From: Bradyrhizobium sp. CIAT3101
GTDB taxonomy: Bacteria; Pseudomonadota; Alphaproteobacteria; Rhizobiales; Xanthobacteraceae
Direction: 5' to 3'
Assembly: GCF_029714945.1 (NCBI RefSeq)
Contig: NZ_CP121634.1
Span: 7,523,001 to 7,587,000, forward strand
DNA: 64,000 nt
Position 1 is the first letter of the stretch. The number at the start of each line of letters is the position of its first letter. The notes below the pieces were generated by a model, which did not search any database, had not been told where the DNA came from, and worked only from the letters and a program-made list of their open reading frames with translations. The position numbers and the translations under genes are program-made. Shown piece by piece: positions 26,956 to 36,150 of this stretch.

Positions 26956-28212
26956 CTAGAGAAGATCAGCATAGGACAAGAAACCTACGCTCTCGCCCGG
27001 CTCGACCCGCACAACGTCTTCGCCCAGTTCGATCAGGCCATCAGTCTCGACCAATGACGACAGCAGGCCTGCCCCTTCGCGCGGAAACTTCACAGCCTCC
27101 AGTGCGCCATCCTCTGCTCGCCGCAACGATGCGCGCACATATTCGCGACGGCCGAGCTTTTTCTTGTAGGTGAACGCCGCGCGCAGCGGGATCGGCAACA
27201 GCGGCTGCGACAAGCTGCCGGCAAGTGCCAGCACGGTCGGCCGCACCACATGGACGAATGTGACAAAACTCGCGACGGGATTTCCGGGCAGCCCGATCAA
27301 CGGCGTGCCGCCGATGACGCCCATCGCCACGGGCCGGCCGGGCTTGATCGCCATCCGCCACAGCACGAGTGAACCGACGCTCTCGACCGCCGCCTTGACG
27401 TGGTCTTCCTCGCCGGTCGAGACGCCGCCGGTGGTCAGGATCAGATCGTGGTGACCGGCAACCTGCTTCAATCCGTTGGCGAGCGAGGTGCGTTCGTCAC
27501 GCAGAATGCCGAGATCCGAGACCTCGCAGCCGAGACGGCGCAGCATCGCCATGAGCATGAAGCGGTTGGAATCGAACAGCTGCGAGGCCGCGCGCGGCTC
27601 GCCGGGCGAGACTAGCTCGTCGCCGGTCGAGAATACCGCGACGCGGATGCGCCTGACGACATCGAGCCGGGTCAGACCGAAGGCTCCGGCAAGCGCGACA
27701 TGCTGGGGCAGCAAGCGCTGGCCGGCGCGCAACGCGACGTGTCCCACTGGAATGTCCTCGCCTGCCGGACGAACATTGGCACCTCGCTTCAACCCGGGCG
27801 GCAGCACGATCTTGCCGGCCTCATCGATGCGGACATCTTCCTGCATGAAGACGGTCTCGGCCCCCGGCGGCATCGGCGCGCCGGTGAAGATACGCGCGGT
27901 ATAGCCGGGCTTGATCGAGGTCTGCGCCAAGCCACCAGCCTGGATGCGGCCATCGAGCGGGAACGCCCGTTCGGCGCCTTGCGGAACGTCGGCATTGCGC
28001 ACGGCGTAGCCATCGACGGCGGAGTTGGTGAACGGCGGCAGCGGCAGCGGCGCTGCGACATCGCGCGCCAGGACACGTCCGTCGGCATCGACGAGTGCGA
28101 CCGTCTCGAGATCGGCAATCGCGCTGACGCGTGCCGTAATCAGGCCAACGGCCTCGTCGACCGACATCATCGGTCCGCCGAAGGCAAAGCAATCGTCCGA
28201 CAGTTGCGCCAT
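26956..28212 (-). CDS. moeA: molybdopterin molybdenumtransferase MoeA
   Basis: 418-aa enzyme that inserts molybdate into adenylylated molybdopterin to form Moco. All four MoeA domains are represented: N-terminal ALVDADGRVLARDVAAPLPLPPF, the SAVDGYAVR motif, the MoaB/MogA-like domain (STGDELVSPGE, TTGGVSTGEEDHVK) and the C-terminal beta-barrel. GLPGNPVASFVTF is conserved. Its stop is 45 bases before the TusA gene and its start 9 bases after the mobB stop, so mobB-moeA-tusA is probably one operon. It is the most canonical of three MoeA-like proteins here. Confidence 0.95.
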   Translation of the reverse strand: MAQLSDDCFAFGGPMMSVDEAVGLITARVSAIADLETVALVDADGRVLARDVAAPLPLPPFTNSAVDGYAVRNADVPQGAERAFPLDGRIQAGGLAQTSIKPGYTARIFTGAPMPPGAETVFMQEDVRIDEAGKIVLPPGLKRGANVRPAGEDIPVGHVALRAGQRLLPQHVALAGAFGLTRLDVVRRIRVAVFSTGDELVSPGEPRAASQLFDSNRFMLMAMLRRLGCEVSDLGILRDERTSLANGLKQVAGHHDLILTTGGVSTGEEDHVKAAVESVGSLVLWRMAIKPGRPVAMGVIGGTPLIGLPGNPVASFVTFVHVVRPTVLALAGSLSQPLLPIPLRAAFTYKKKLGRREYVRASLRRAEDGALEAVKFPREGAGLLSSLVETDGLIELGEDVVRVEPGESVGFLSYADLL

Positions 28213-28221
28213 GGTGCCTCG

Positions 28222-28749
28222 TCAGCGCGTCGCCGCGCTTCTTGCCACCGCTTCCTCGACTGGCATCGCCGCGCGCAGCAGCAGTGCCGCAGCGGCCTCG
28301 ATGTCATCGAGATGGACAGTCGGCAGCCGGGTTTCAACCGCGACGTCGGTCGCGATCCCGACAATGCCGGGATCGTCGGGGAACAACAGCGGCTTGTCGT
28401 TGCCGGCGCGATGCACCTCGATCTTGCGATGCGGCTCGCGCTTGAACCCTTCGACCACGACGAGATCGACCGCGGACAGCTTGCCCAACAGTTCCGGCAG
28501 CCGCGGCTCGGCCGCGCCGCGCAATTCGTGCATCAGGGCCCAGCGGTTCGCGGAGGCCACCAGCACCTCGGCCGCACCGGCCTCGCGATGGCGCCAGGAA
28601 TCCTTGCCGGGCACATCGACGTCGAACTGGTGATGCGCATGCTTGATCACGGAGACGCGCAGGCCCTGCGCATTGAAATGCGGGATCAGCCGCGTCAACA
28701 GCGTGGTCTTGCCCGCACCGCTCCAGCCTGCAAGGCCGATGACTTTCAT
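28222..28749 (-). CDS. mobB: molybdopterin-guanine dinucleotide biosynthesis adaptor MobB
   Basis: 175-aa GTP-binding protein that assists MobA. The P-loop is GWSGAGKTT at residues 8-16; VIKHAHHQFDVDVPGKDSWR and VVVEGFKREPHRKIEV are MobB hallmarks. The ATG sits immediately before the P-loop strand. It is the first gene of a mobB-moeA-tusA unit and faces fdhD-mobA across a 105-bp divergent promoter region. That arrangement would co-ordinate MGD cofactor synthesis with formate dehydrogenase maturation. Confidence 0.95.
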   Translation of the reverse strand: MKVIGLAGWSGAGKTTLLTRLIPHFNAQGLRVSVIKHAHHQFDVDVPGKDSWRHREAGAAEVLVASANRWALMHELRGAAEPRLPELLGKLSAVDLVVVEGFKREPHRKIEVHRAGNDKPLLFPDDPGIVGIATDVAVETRLPTVHLDDIEAAAALLLRAAMPVEEAVARSAATR

Positions 28750-28854
28750 CGCAACTCGATCTCCGCCGGCCGCATAACGCGCCGGAACCGCTTCTCTGTC
28801 GTCGTGCGCATGCTTATATCGGCTTGACCCGAATGTCATGCTAACGTCGCCCCC

Positions 28855-29745
28855 ATGATGAAGATCGACAAAGCCCCGGTCCCCCTGATCGCCCCGAACC
28901 CCGACGATCCGCGCCTGACCGAGAGCGTGACCGGGACCGACCAGACCGGCGCCAAGGTCGAGATCAAGGTCCCGATGGAGCGACCGCTGACGCTCTACCT
29001 GAATGCGCAGGAGATCGTCACCATGATGACGATCGGCGACTATCCGGAATATCTGGCGCTCGGCTACCTGCTGAACCAGAACATGCTGAAATATAATGAC
29101 GCGGTCACCGAGGTCGAATACGACGACGACCTCCAGGTCGTGGTGGTGCGCACCGAGCACCACACCAATTTCGAGGCCAAGCTGAAGAAGCGGACGCAGA
29201 CCTCGGGCTGCGCGCAGGGCACCGCCTTCGGCGACCTGCTCGAGGCGGTCGAAAGCGTCGCACTGCCGAAGGCCGAGCTGCGCACCTCCTGGCTCTACCG
29301 GATGACGCAGACCATCAACACCATGCCCTCGCTGTATCTGGAGGCCGGCGCGATCCACGGCTGCGTGCTGTGCAAGGCGGGCGAGCCGCTCTGCTACACC
29401 GAAGACGTCGGCCGCCACAACGCGGTCGACAAGATCGCCGGCTGGATGTACCGCCACGGCGTCGATGCCGCCGACAAGATCCTTTATACGACAGGACGTC
29501 TCACCTCGGAGATGGTGATCAAGACGGTGCGGATGGGCATCCCGATCCTGGTGTCGCGCTCCGGCTTCACCGCCTGGGGCGTCGATCTCGCCAGGCAAGT
29601 GGGCCTGACGCTGGTCGGACGTACTCGCGGAAAGCGCTTCATCGCGCTCGCGGGCGAGGAGCGGATCATCTACGACCAGAACCTTGATTACGTCGAAGAG
29701 GAGTCGGCGAAGCACAAGCGCAAGGGTGAGGCTGGTGACGACTGA
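28855..29745 (+). CDS. fdhD: formate dehydrogenase accessory sulfurtransferase FdhD
   Basis: 296-aa protein that transfers sulfur from a cysteine desulfurase to the Mo-bis-MGD cofactor before insertion into formate dehydrogenase. The reactive pair is C170/C173 in [25 protein letters not shown] and [12 protein letters not shown] are conserved cofactor-binding segments. Length is normal. It lies divergent from mobB, overlaps mobA by 11 bases, and the dehydrogenase operon is about 5 kb away on the other strand. Confidence 0.96.
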   Translation: MMKIDKAPVPLIAPNPDDPRLTESVTGTDQTGAKVEIKVPMERPLTLYLNAQEIVTMMTIGDYPEYLALGYLLNQNMLKYNDAVTEVEYDDDLQVVVVRTEHHTNFEAKLKKRTQTSGCAQGTAFGDLLEAVESVALPKAELRTSWLYRMTQTINTMPSLYLEAGAIHGCVLCKAGEPLCYTEDVGRHNAVDKIAGWMYRHGVDAADKILYTTGRLTSEMVIKTVRMGIPILVSRSGFTAWGVDLARQVGLTLVGRTRGKRFIALAGEERIIYDQNLDYVEEESAKHKRKGEAGDD

Positions 29746-30382
29746 AATTCCCGCCACGAGTATTCCATCAACTCTTGGCGTGCTGCTCGCCGGCGGCCTC
29801 GCACGCCGCATGGGCGGTGGCGACAAGCCGATGCGGACCATCGGCGGCCGCACCATCCTGGAGCGCGTGATCGCGCGCCTGAAGCCGCAGTGCGACGGAT
29901 TGATCCTCAATGCGAATGGCGATCCGGCGCGCTTCGCCGCATTCGGCTTGCAAGTTATTGCCGATGACGTGCCCGGCTTTCCCGGCCCGCTCGCCGGCAT
30001 TTTAGCCGCGCTCGACTGGACCGCGGCGAACCGGCCGGAAGTCGAATGGGTGCTCAGCGCCGCCGGCGACTGCCCGTTCCTGCCACGCGACCTCGTCGCA
30101 CGGCTGCATGAGGCGCGGGCACGGGAGAACGCACAGCTTGCGGTCGCCGCATCCGGCGACCAGTCGCATCCGGTGATCGGCCTGTGGCGCGTCGCCTTGC
30201 GCGACGAGCTGCGTCATGCGCTGGTCGTCGAGGATCTCCGCAAGATCGACCGCTGGACCGCGCGCTACCCGCTCGCAACGGTGACGTGGCCGGCCGAGCC
30301 GCTCGATCCGTTCTTCAATGCGAACACGGTCGAGGACATCGCCGAGGCCGAGCGGCTCGCAGCGCTGGATGACGCGGCCTGA
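29735..30382 (+). CDS. mobA: molybdenum cofactor guanylyltransferase MobA
   Basis: 215-aa enzyme that joins GMP from GTP to Moco, making the bis-MGD form used by formate dehydrogenase. The nucleotide-binding signature [16 protein letters not shown] is at about residues 16-31 and [14 protein letters not shown] holds the metal Asp. The GTG start lies within the end of fdhD, with GGTGAGG upstream, implying translational coupling; a GTG three codons earlier is an alternative. Together with mobB, moeA and fdhD it gives a local set of late Moco maturation genes. Confidence 0.95.
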   Translation: MTTEIPATSIPSTLGVLLAGGLARRMGGGDKPMRTIGGRTILERVIARLKPQCDGLILNANGDPARFAAFGLQVIADDVPGFPGPLAGILAALDWTAANRPEVEWVLSAAGDCPFLPRDLVARLHEARARENAQLAVAASGDQSHPVIGLWRVALRDELRHALVVEDLRKIDRWTARYPLATVTWPAEPLDPFFNANTVEDIAEAERLAALDDAA

Positions 30383-30388
30383 GCCGCT

Positions 30389-30688
30389 TTACGATTTTGG
30401 AAACTCGTTGAGAAGCTGCGCCCAGATAATCGCGAAGGCGATCAGGCCGGCAATGCCGACCACGGTGGTGAACCGCGGCAACCGGTTGATCGCGACCAGC
30501 AGCCAGGCCGGCAGGAAGAACAGCCCAAAAACCATGCCGAGCGGAAACACCGCGAGCCATTGAAAGCCGGTGCCGTCGCCCTGCGGGACATGGGCGATCG
30601 CATAGAACGTGTAGAGCCAGAACAGCGTGCCGGTGGCCGCCACGAGGGCCGCGATCTTGCGGAAATTGGGAGAGGTTAACGCGGTCAT
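30389..30688 (-). CDS. small membrane protein of unknown function
   Basis: 99 aa with three predicted transmembrane helices (AALVAATGTLFWLYTFYAIA; WLAVFPLGMVFGLFFLPAWLLVAI; VVGIAGLIAFAIIWAQLL). It is convergent with mobA, with only six bases between stops. The internal ATG is preferred by the position of the first helix; a start four codons earlier is possible. No family is recognised. Confidence 0.65.
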   Translation of the reverse strand: MTALTSPNFRKIAALVAATGTLFWLYTFYAIAHVPQGDGTGFQWLAVFPLGMVFGLFFLPAWLLVAINRLPRFTTVVGIAGLIAFAIIWAQLLNEFPKS

Positions 30689-30799
30689 GGCCTGGCTCAT
30701 GCCCCTTGGTCGCAGCGGCGGCCGTTCGCGTTCACGAGGGCGTCGAACCGGGCCGAGGCCGGCGGCGACTACTGGTCGGGATATGCCCCTGGATCAGCC

Positions 30800-31045
30800 A
30801 TGGCCGACTCTCTCCTGAATGCCATATTCGCAGTCGTCGATTTCGTATTCGACCTCTCGGTCGCGATCGATCGCACGAAACGGCTGAGCCGACAGGCCAC
30901 GGGCAGCGATGAGATTGTTGAGGTCCCTGTGGACCCGAAGCCGCTGCCGCCCGCCGCGCAGCGTGCCCTCGCTGAAGCCGAGGAGCGGGAACGCGTACGC
31001 GAACGGGCCGCTCAGGCCGCCAGCGGCACCGACCAGGCGTCGTAG
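30800..31045 (+). CDS. small hypothetical protein
   Basis: 81 aa: a hydrophobic N-terminal helix (LLNAIFAVVDFVFDLSVAID), then a charged segment with VPVDPKPLPPAAQRALAEAEER and a C-terminal Glu/Arg-rich helix. The pattern suggests a membrane-associated helix followed by a coiled region. It overlaps the convergent monooxygenase 3' end by 34 bases, and its ribosome binding site is weak (GGATC). Frame quality and low-complexity pattern make it plausible; function unknown. Confidence 0.5.
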   Translation: MADSLLNAIFAVVDFVFDLSVAIDRTKRLSRQATGSDEIVEVPVDPKPLPPAAQRALAEAEERERVRERAAQAASGTDQAS

Positions 31046-32139
31046 CCGTAGACCCAGCTCGTATCGGTCCGCTCTTTCAGCCAGATGTTGGCGCGCGAGG
31101 TCTCCTGCACCCGCGTGGTCCGGACCTTGCGCGTCGCCTCGAAGCGGCGGAAGGCATCCGCGACGCCGTCGCGGTCGACACCATCGAGGCAGCGCGAGAG
31201 CACCGCGGCGTCCTCAATCGCCATCGCCGCACCCTGCGCCATATAAGGCGTCATCGGATGACAGGCGTCGCCGAGCAGCGTCACCCTACCGTCGGCCCAG
31301 CGCTCCAGCGCATCGCGATCCATGATCGCCCATTTGTGCACGTCGGGGCACGCCGCCAGCACCTGGCCGACTTGCGGATGAAAGCCCTCGAAAGAGGCGC
31401 GCAGATCGCGCACGTCGCCCTTCGCCGACCAGGACTCGATGCGGAAGTCGGGCTCCGGCTGGCTGGTGACGAGATAGACCTCGCTACGGTCAGGCTTAAC
31501 GTAGTAGATCACGATGTGGCGGTCCTCGCCCCACCACTTCGTGCAGTCATCGATCTTCTCGCCGAGCAGCGCGGCCGGATAGGTGGTGCGGTAGGCGATA
31601 CGGCCGGTGAATTTGACCGGCGCGGTGTCGAACAGAATGTCGCGCACCGCCGAATGCACGCCGTCGGCGCCGACCACGGCATCGGCAACAGCGCTGGTGC
31701 CGTTGGCAAAGCTGAGCCGAACGCCCTCGCCGGTCTCGTCGAGGCCGACGAGCTTGTGGTTGAGCCTCACGAACTCATCCGGCACCGCGCTCGCCAGCGC
31801 GGCGTGGAGGTCGCCACGATGCGCCAGCAGATAGGGCGCGCCGAACTTCTCCTCCGCGCTCTCGCCAAAGATCATGTCGAATTTGATGTCGCCGCTCTTC
31901 CAGTCGCGATTATTCCAGGACCGCGGATAGAACGCGTGCTCGCGCATCCGCGCTTCGAGACCAAGCGCGCGTAGCACCTTCATCGCATTGCAGCCGATCT
32001 GGATGCCGGCGCCGATCCGGGCGAACTGGGAGGCCTGCTCGTAGACCGTCACGTCGACGCCGACGCGCCTGAGCGCCGCAGCGGTCGCGAGCCCGCCCAT
32101 GCCGGCACCGACGATCGCAACCGAAAGCGGCCTTGCCAT
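31012..32139 (-). CDS. FAD-dependent monooxygenase, NicC (6-hydroxynicotinate 3-monooxygenase)-like
   Basis: 375-aa group A flavoprotein hydroxylase. The FAD motif is IVGAGMGGLATAAALRR, the second FAD/NADH motif is near DAVVGADGVHS, and GDACHPMTPYMAQGA closes the site. Several stretches (CTKWWGEDRH, FEGFHP, WVYGYD at the end) resemble nicotinate-pathway NicC more than salicylate hydroxylase. The ATG has GGGGGA five bases upstream. It is downstream of the tup/moeA genes on the same strand with a 52-base gap; no other nic genes are present, so the substrate is uncertain. Confidence 0.75.
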   Translation of the reverse strand: MARPLSVAIVGAGMGGLATAAALRRVGVDVTVYEQASQFARIGAGIQIGCNAMKVLRALGLEARMREHAFYPRSWNNRDWKSGDIKFDMIFGESAEEKFGAPYLLAHRGDLHAALASAVPDEFVRLNHKLVGLDETGEGVRLSFANGTSAVADAVVGADGVHSAVRDILFDTAPVKFTGRIAYRTTYPAALLGEKIDDCTKWWGEDRHIVIYYVKPDRSEVYLVTSQPEPDFRIESWSAKGDVRDLRASFEGFHPQVGQVLAACPDVHKWAIMDRDALERWADGRVTLLGDACHPMTPYMAQGAAMAIEDAAVLSRCLDGVDRDGVADAFRRFEATRKVRTTRVQETSRANIWLKERTDTSWVYGYDAWSVPLAA

Positions 32140-32191
32140 CGCGTCCCCCACCCCGTCTTACGCGCGGCTTGGATACCGCGTCGTCTGTCGT

Positions 32192-34153
32192 CTATGCGGG
32201 CCGGAAACCCGCGCGCTCAAGTGCCGTGCGCGCCTCGTCCGAGCCGAGCGCATCGAGAAACGCCTGCACCGCTGGACGCTGCTTGCGTGCCGTCACCAAG
32301 GCAAAGTCATAATGCTCTTCCGCGAGCGGAATGAAACCGAGGCCGACCGCATGGGCGACCGGCGCAATGGTCATGCCCCAATCGGCGCGGTGCTGCGCGA
32401 TGGCCGCGGCGACGGCATTGTGCGAGCGGGGCTGGTTCCAATAGCCTTCCGGACGGGCTCCGGCGAGCAGCCGGTCGATCAGGATGCGCGTGCCGGCGCC
32501 CTGGTTGCGGTTGACCATGATGCAGGCAGGGTCGGCGAGCGCGGCGGCAACCGCTTCCTTTGCGCCGAGCCCCTCGAAACGCTTGTCGTCCTTGCGGAAG
32601 ACGATGCCCTGCATCCGCCGCCAGCCCGGCACGAGCTCGAGCCCCTCGGCGAGGTAAGGCGCGTTGTAGGTCTCGCTCTTGTCATCGAACAGATGGATCG
32701 GCGCGAGATCGCACTCGCCGCGCTTCGCGGCCGCAAGTCCGCCGAGGCTGCCGACGGCGATCGAGCGCACAACGAGGCCCGCATGCGCGAGCGGTGCGGT
32801 CACGAGATCGAGGCCGGTGCAATGGCTGCCGACGATGACGAGATCCGGCACGCGCACATGCGGCGTGAACAGAGTGACCTCGGCTTCGGCCCCCGCCGGC
32901 ATCTGATCAGCAAGCGCGTCGATGCGCAAAAAGCCGTCAGCTTGCGCGAAGGACGTGATCGCGCCAGAGCCCTTGCCGGAAGGATAGGCGATCAGGCCAT
33001 CCTTGCCGTCGACCAGCGAAACCATGACGAACTCGGTGCGGCCGAGCTCGGACGTAATGCGCACCGGCACCGTCGCACTCACCTTGGCGTCGGAGCGCGG
33101 CGGCAGGCCGGCCATCCTGCGCAGCGCCGGCACGATCATGTCGTGGAAGGTGAACATCGCCGAGGTCGGAAAGCCCGGCAGGATCACCACCGGCTTGCCG
33201 TCGCACACAGCGAGACACAGCGGCTTGCCCGGCTTGAGCGCAACGCCATGCGCGATGATGCCGGGTTGGCCGAGCCGGCCGATGATGCGATGAGACAGAT
33301 CGCCAGCCCCCTTCGACGTGCCGCCGGAGAGCACCAGCATGTCGCAATCCGCCAGCGCCCGGCGCATGGCGGCTTCGAGCCTGGCCTCGTCGTCGGGAAT
33401 GGCGCCGAGGAAGACGGCGTCGCCGCCGTTCTCGTCGATCGCGGCCGCCACGATGGCGCCGTTGGTGTCGTAGATCGCGGCCGGCGCAAGCGCCTCGCCG
33501 GGCTGGACCAGTTCGTCGCCGGTGGAGATCACCGCGACGCGCGGCTTCCGCGCAACTTTCACCTCGGCGATGCCACAGGCCGCCAGCATGCCGATCTCGC
33601 GCGAGCCTATGATCGTGCCGGCGCGCAGCAGCGCCTCGCCGCGCGCGATGTCAGATCCGGCATAGGACACGAATTGGCCCGGCGAGACGGCGCGACGAAC
33701 CTCGATCGCATCGGCGCCGGCCGGCTGGGTGTGCTCGACCATGACGACCGCGTCGGCACCACGCGGCAACGGGCCGCCCGTGGCGATGGGCGTCGCGGTC
33801 CCCACGGCGACCTGCAGCTTGGGCGCGGTACCGCAGTGAATGGTCTCGCCGTTCAGCGCGAGCCGCACCGGTGTGCCTTCACCGGCGGCGGAAAGATCCG
33901 ACGAGCGCACGGCGAAACCGTCAACATTGGAGCGGTCGAAGGGCGGCACGTCGATCGGCGCGGTGATGTCCTCGGCGAGCGCTGTGCCGAGTGCATCGCC
34001 AAGCTTGCGTTGCTCGCTTGGGATTGCGCGCGGAAACAGACTTGCCTCGAAGCGCGCGAGCGCCTCCTCGCGCGAGAGGATCTTGAGGAATTGCTCCTGC
34101 TCGAGCGCGCTGCGATCTGGCGCGTTGGGGATCATCGTCATGCCGGAACCCAT
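32192..34153 (-). CDS. MoeA fused to a C-terminal PBP-like domain
   Basis: 653 aa. Residues ~20-420 are a complete MoeA (VPPFDRSNVDGFAVR, STGDELVQPGE, LSGGTSKGAGDLSHR, LPGFPTSAMFTFHD). Residues ~430-650 are a PBP-like substrate-binding domain without a signal peptide (VIVGSHCTGLDL, NRNQGAGTRILIDRLL, HNAVAAAIAQHRADWGMTIAP). Such fusions probably couple molybdenum or tungsten insertion to sensing or holding the oxyanion or cofactor. It follows a shorter MoeA-like gene after one base and precedes the NicC-like gene. The divergent HTH regulator carries the same C-terminal domain type. Confidence 0.88.
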   Translation of the reverse strand: MGSGMTMIPNAPDRSALEQEQFLKILSREEALARFEASLFPRAIPSEQRKLGDALGTALAEDITAPIDVPPFDRSNVDGFAVRSSDLSAAGEGTPVRLALNGETIHCGTAPKLQVAVGTATPIATGGPLPRGADAVVMVEHTQPAGADAIEVRRAVSPGQFVSYAGSDIARGEALLRAGTIIGSREIGMLAACGIAEVKVARKPRVAVISTGDELVQPGEALAPAAIYDTNGAIVAAAIDENGGDAVFLGAIPDDEARLEAAMRRALADCDMLVLSGGTSKGAGDLSHRIIGRLGQPGIIAHGVALKPGKPLCLAVCDGKPVVILPGFPTSAMFTFHDMIVPALRRMAGLPPRSDAKVSATVPVRITSELGRTEFVMVSLVDGKDGLIAYPSGKGSGAITSFAQADGFLRIDALADQMPAGAEAEVTLFTPHVRVPDLVIVGSHCTGLDLVTAPLAHAGLVVRSIAVGSLGGLAAAKRGECDLAPIHLFDDKSETYNAPYLAEGLELVPGWRRMQGIVFRKDDKRFEGLGAKEAVAAALADPACIMVNRNQGAGTRILIDRLLAGARPEGYWNQPRSHNAVAAAIAQHRADWGMTIAPVAHAVGLGFIPLAEEHYDFALVTARKQRPAVQAFLDALGSDEARTALERAGFRPA

Positions 34154-34154
34154 A

Positions 34155-35261
34155 TCATTCCCGCATCAAATAAGCATCGACCGGCTCGCCTGCCGCAAAT
34201 CCCTCATGGCTGGCGGGAATGAGCAGCCAGGCATCCGCTCTGGCAATCGCGTGGAGCGGCCATTCACCGACTGCAAGCGGCATCCATGTTTTATGTTCCT
34301 CGGCCAGCAGGGCGATCTCGGCGATACCGACGCTGGAAGCGACTTTCCGCGCGAGCGGCAGGAACACTTGGCGGCGCGGCTGCCGTGCCGCCATTTTGTC
34401 GATGAGCGGAAGCACCAGTGCGAACCAGACCGCGAGCGCCGGACCGGGCGCCCCGGGCAAGGCAACGATGGGAACTTTTCCGACCCGCCCGGCGGCCGCC
34501 GTGCGTCCGGGCTGGAGCGCAAGACCATGGGCGAACTCCGCCCCGCGCTGAGCCAGCGCCGTCATTGCAGCATCCGCGCGACCGACGCCGCTGCCGCCGA
34601 TCGTCAGCAGCAGATCGCAGGCGGAGACATCGAGTGCCTCCGCGATCGACGCCGCTTCGCGCGTGCCGGCTTCATGTGCGATCACATCCAGTCCTGCCGC
34701 GCGCGCGAGGCCGGTGATCGTCTGCATCGTCGCGGTTGCCCCCGGCACGTTGACGATGCGCAGCCGCGGTCGCCTGACGCTCAGCCTTTCGACATCGGCG
34801 ACACGCGCGAGCAACAGCGCCCTTGCATCAATGGGACGTCCTTCCATTGCCACGGGCGAGCGCTCTGCAATGTCGCCACCGGCACGCCCGACGCCTTGCC
34901 CCGGCGCGGCTTCCGCCAGCACCTGGGCGAGCGGGCCCGATACCTCGACCGCGCCGGCATCGAGCACACAGTCGCATCCTGCCGGCATCGCATCGCCGGC
35001 ATCGACCCACACGGGAAGCTCGCTCAAAGGCAACGGCGAATAGGAGGATGCACCGACGAGATCGTTGGCGCGCAACGCCCAGCCATCTACAGCGGCGATG
35101 TCGCGCGGCGGACAGGCTGCGAGCTGCGGCATCCCCGCGGCGATACAGCCGACCGCCTCAGCCAGCGGCAATTCGACCGGCGCGACCGGACCGACGCCGC
35201 GCAGCAAAATAGCGAGCGCGGTATCGAGCGGCGTCAACGAGGGCGGCAGGCGCTGGGTCAT
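34155..35261 (-). CDS. MoeA-like molybdopterin-binding protein
   Basis: 368 aa, shorter and more divergent than the two other MoeA-like proteins here. It keeps ELPLAEAVGCIAA, DIAAVDGWALRANDL and a MogA-like domain with LLTIGGSGVGRADAAM, where typical MoeA has GGxSxG. LPGAPGPALAVWFALVLP replaces the usual LPGNPVA segment. It may be a specialised transferase or a non-catalytic molybdopterin carrier. It is second in the operon, 55 bases after tupA and one base before the MoeA-PBP fusion. Confidence 0.82.
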   Translation of the reverse strand: MTQRLPPSLTPLDTALAILLRGVGPVAPVELPLAEAVGCIAAGMPQLAACPPRDIAAVDGWALRANDLVGASSYSPLPLSELPVWVDAGDAMPAGCDCVLDAGAVEVSGPLAQVLAEAAPGQGVGRAGGDIAERSPVAMEGRPIDARALLLARVADVERLSVRRPRLRIVNVPGATATMQTITGLARAAGLDVIAHEAGTREAASIAEALDVSACDLLLTIGGSGVGRADAAMTALAQRGAEFAHGLALQPGRTAAAGRVGKVPIVALPGAPGPALAVWFALVLPLIDKMAARQPRRQVFLPLARKVASSVGIAEIALLAEEHKTWMPLAVGEWPLHAIARADAWLLIPASHEGFAAGEPVDAYLMRE

Positions 35262-35316
35262 GCTTCATGATGGATCACGCATCGTGCGGTTTGGCAACCG
35301 CTCGTGCCTCGACCAA

Positions 35317-36150
35317 TCAGCCGCCCGGCTTGTCCGCATTCGGAAAGAACACCTGTTGCCCTTCGACCTTGTAGCCCGCGATCGCGGCCTGCCCCTCCGG
35401 CGAGATCAACCAGTCGATGAAGGCCTGCCCCAGCTCCTTCCTGACGTTCGGATGCTTCTCCGGGTTCACCAGCATCACGCCGTATTGGTTGAGCAACCGC
35501 TTGTCGCCCTCGACGACGATGTCGAGATCGCCGCGCTCTCTGAAGGCGATCCAGCTGGCACGGTCCGCGAAAACATAGGCATTTGCCGTGCGTGCAGCGT
35601 CGAGGGCGGCGGTCATGCCTTGCCCGCTCTCGCGATACCAGGCGCCCTTGGTGCTGGCGATGTCGATGCCGGCGACGATCCAGAGCGCGAGCTCCGCCGC
35701 GTGGGTGCCGGACCGATCACCGCGCGTGATGAACGGCGCACCCTTGGCCTCGATCGCCTTCAGCGCGGTCGCGATGTCCTTGCCTTTCACGCCGGCAGGA
35801 TCACTCTTCGGCCCGATCAGGACGTAGTCGTTGTACATCACGTCGTAGCGCTTCGCGCCAAAGCCGTCGGCGACGAATTTCTCCTCCTGCGGCCGCGCAT
35901 GCATCAGCACCACGTCGGCCTCGCCTCTCCGCGCGCCGTCGAGTACCTCGTCGCTGCGTCGTGCGATCACCGTCACCTCGATGCCGGTCTTGTCGCGGAC
36001 AATCGGCAGCAGATAGTCGAACAGGCCGGAGTCCTGCGTCGATGTCGTCGAGGCCAGGACAATCGCACGCTCCTCGGCTGACGCGGCCGCGATGCACCCG
36101 GCAAGGCTGCAGAGAAGCGCAAATGCGATGGTCAATCGGCGAACGGCCAT
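35317..36150 (-). CDS. tupA: tungstate-type ABC substrate-binding protein
   Basis: 277-aa exported binding protein of the TupA/PBP-like family. The oxyanion-site signature TTSTQDSGLF starts the mature protein, and TRGDRSGTHAAEL and AWYRESGQGM are conserved. The signal peptide contains LAGC, a possible lipobox at C19, and also ASA-EE, a signal peptidase I site, so anchoring is undecided. TupA binds tungstate and often molybdate. No TupB permease or TupC ATPase is in the window, so the rest of the transporter must be elsewhere. First gene of the Mo/W operon. Confidence 0.88.
   Translation of the reverse strand: MAVRRLTIAFALLCSLAGCIAAASAEERAIVLASTTSTQDSGLFDYLLPIVRDKTGIEVTVIARRSDEVLDGARRGEADVVLMHARPQEEKFVADGFGAKRYDVMYNDYVLIGPKSDPAGVKGKDIATALKAIEAKGAPFITRGDRSGTHAAELALWIVAGIDIASTKGAWYRESGQGMTAALDAARTANAYVFADRASWIAFRERGDLDIVVEGDKRLLNQYGVMLVNPEKHPNVRKELGQAFIDWLISPEGQAAIAGYKVEGQQVFFPNADKPGG

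Noticed and set aside
28750..30000. N-terminal extension of the MobB frame through the fdhD region
   Set aside because: The P-loop start of MobB is at 28749; the extension is antisense to fdhD and mobA and has no domain pattern.
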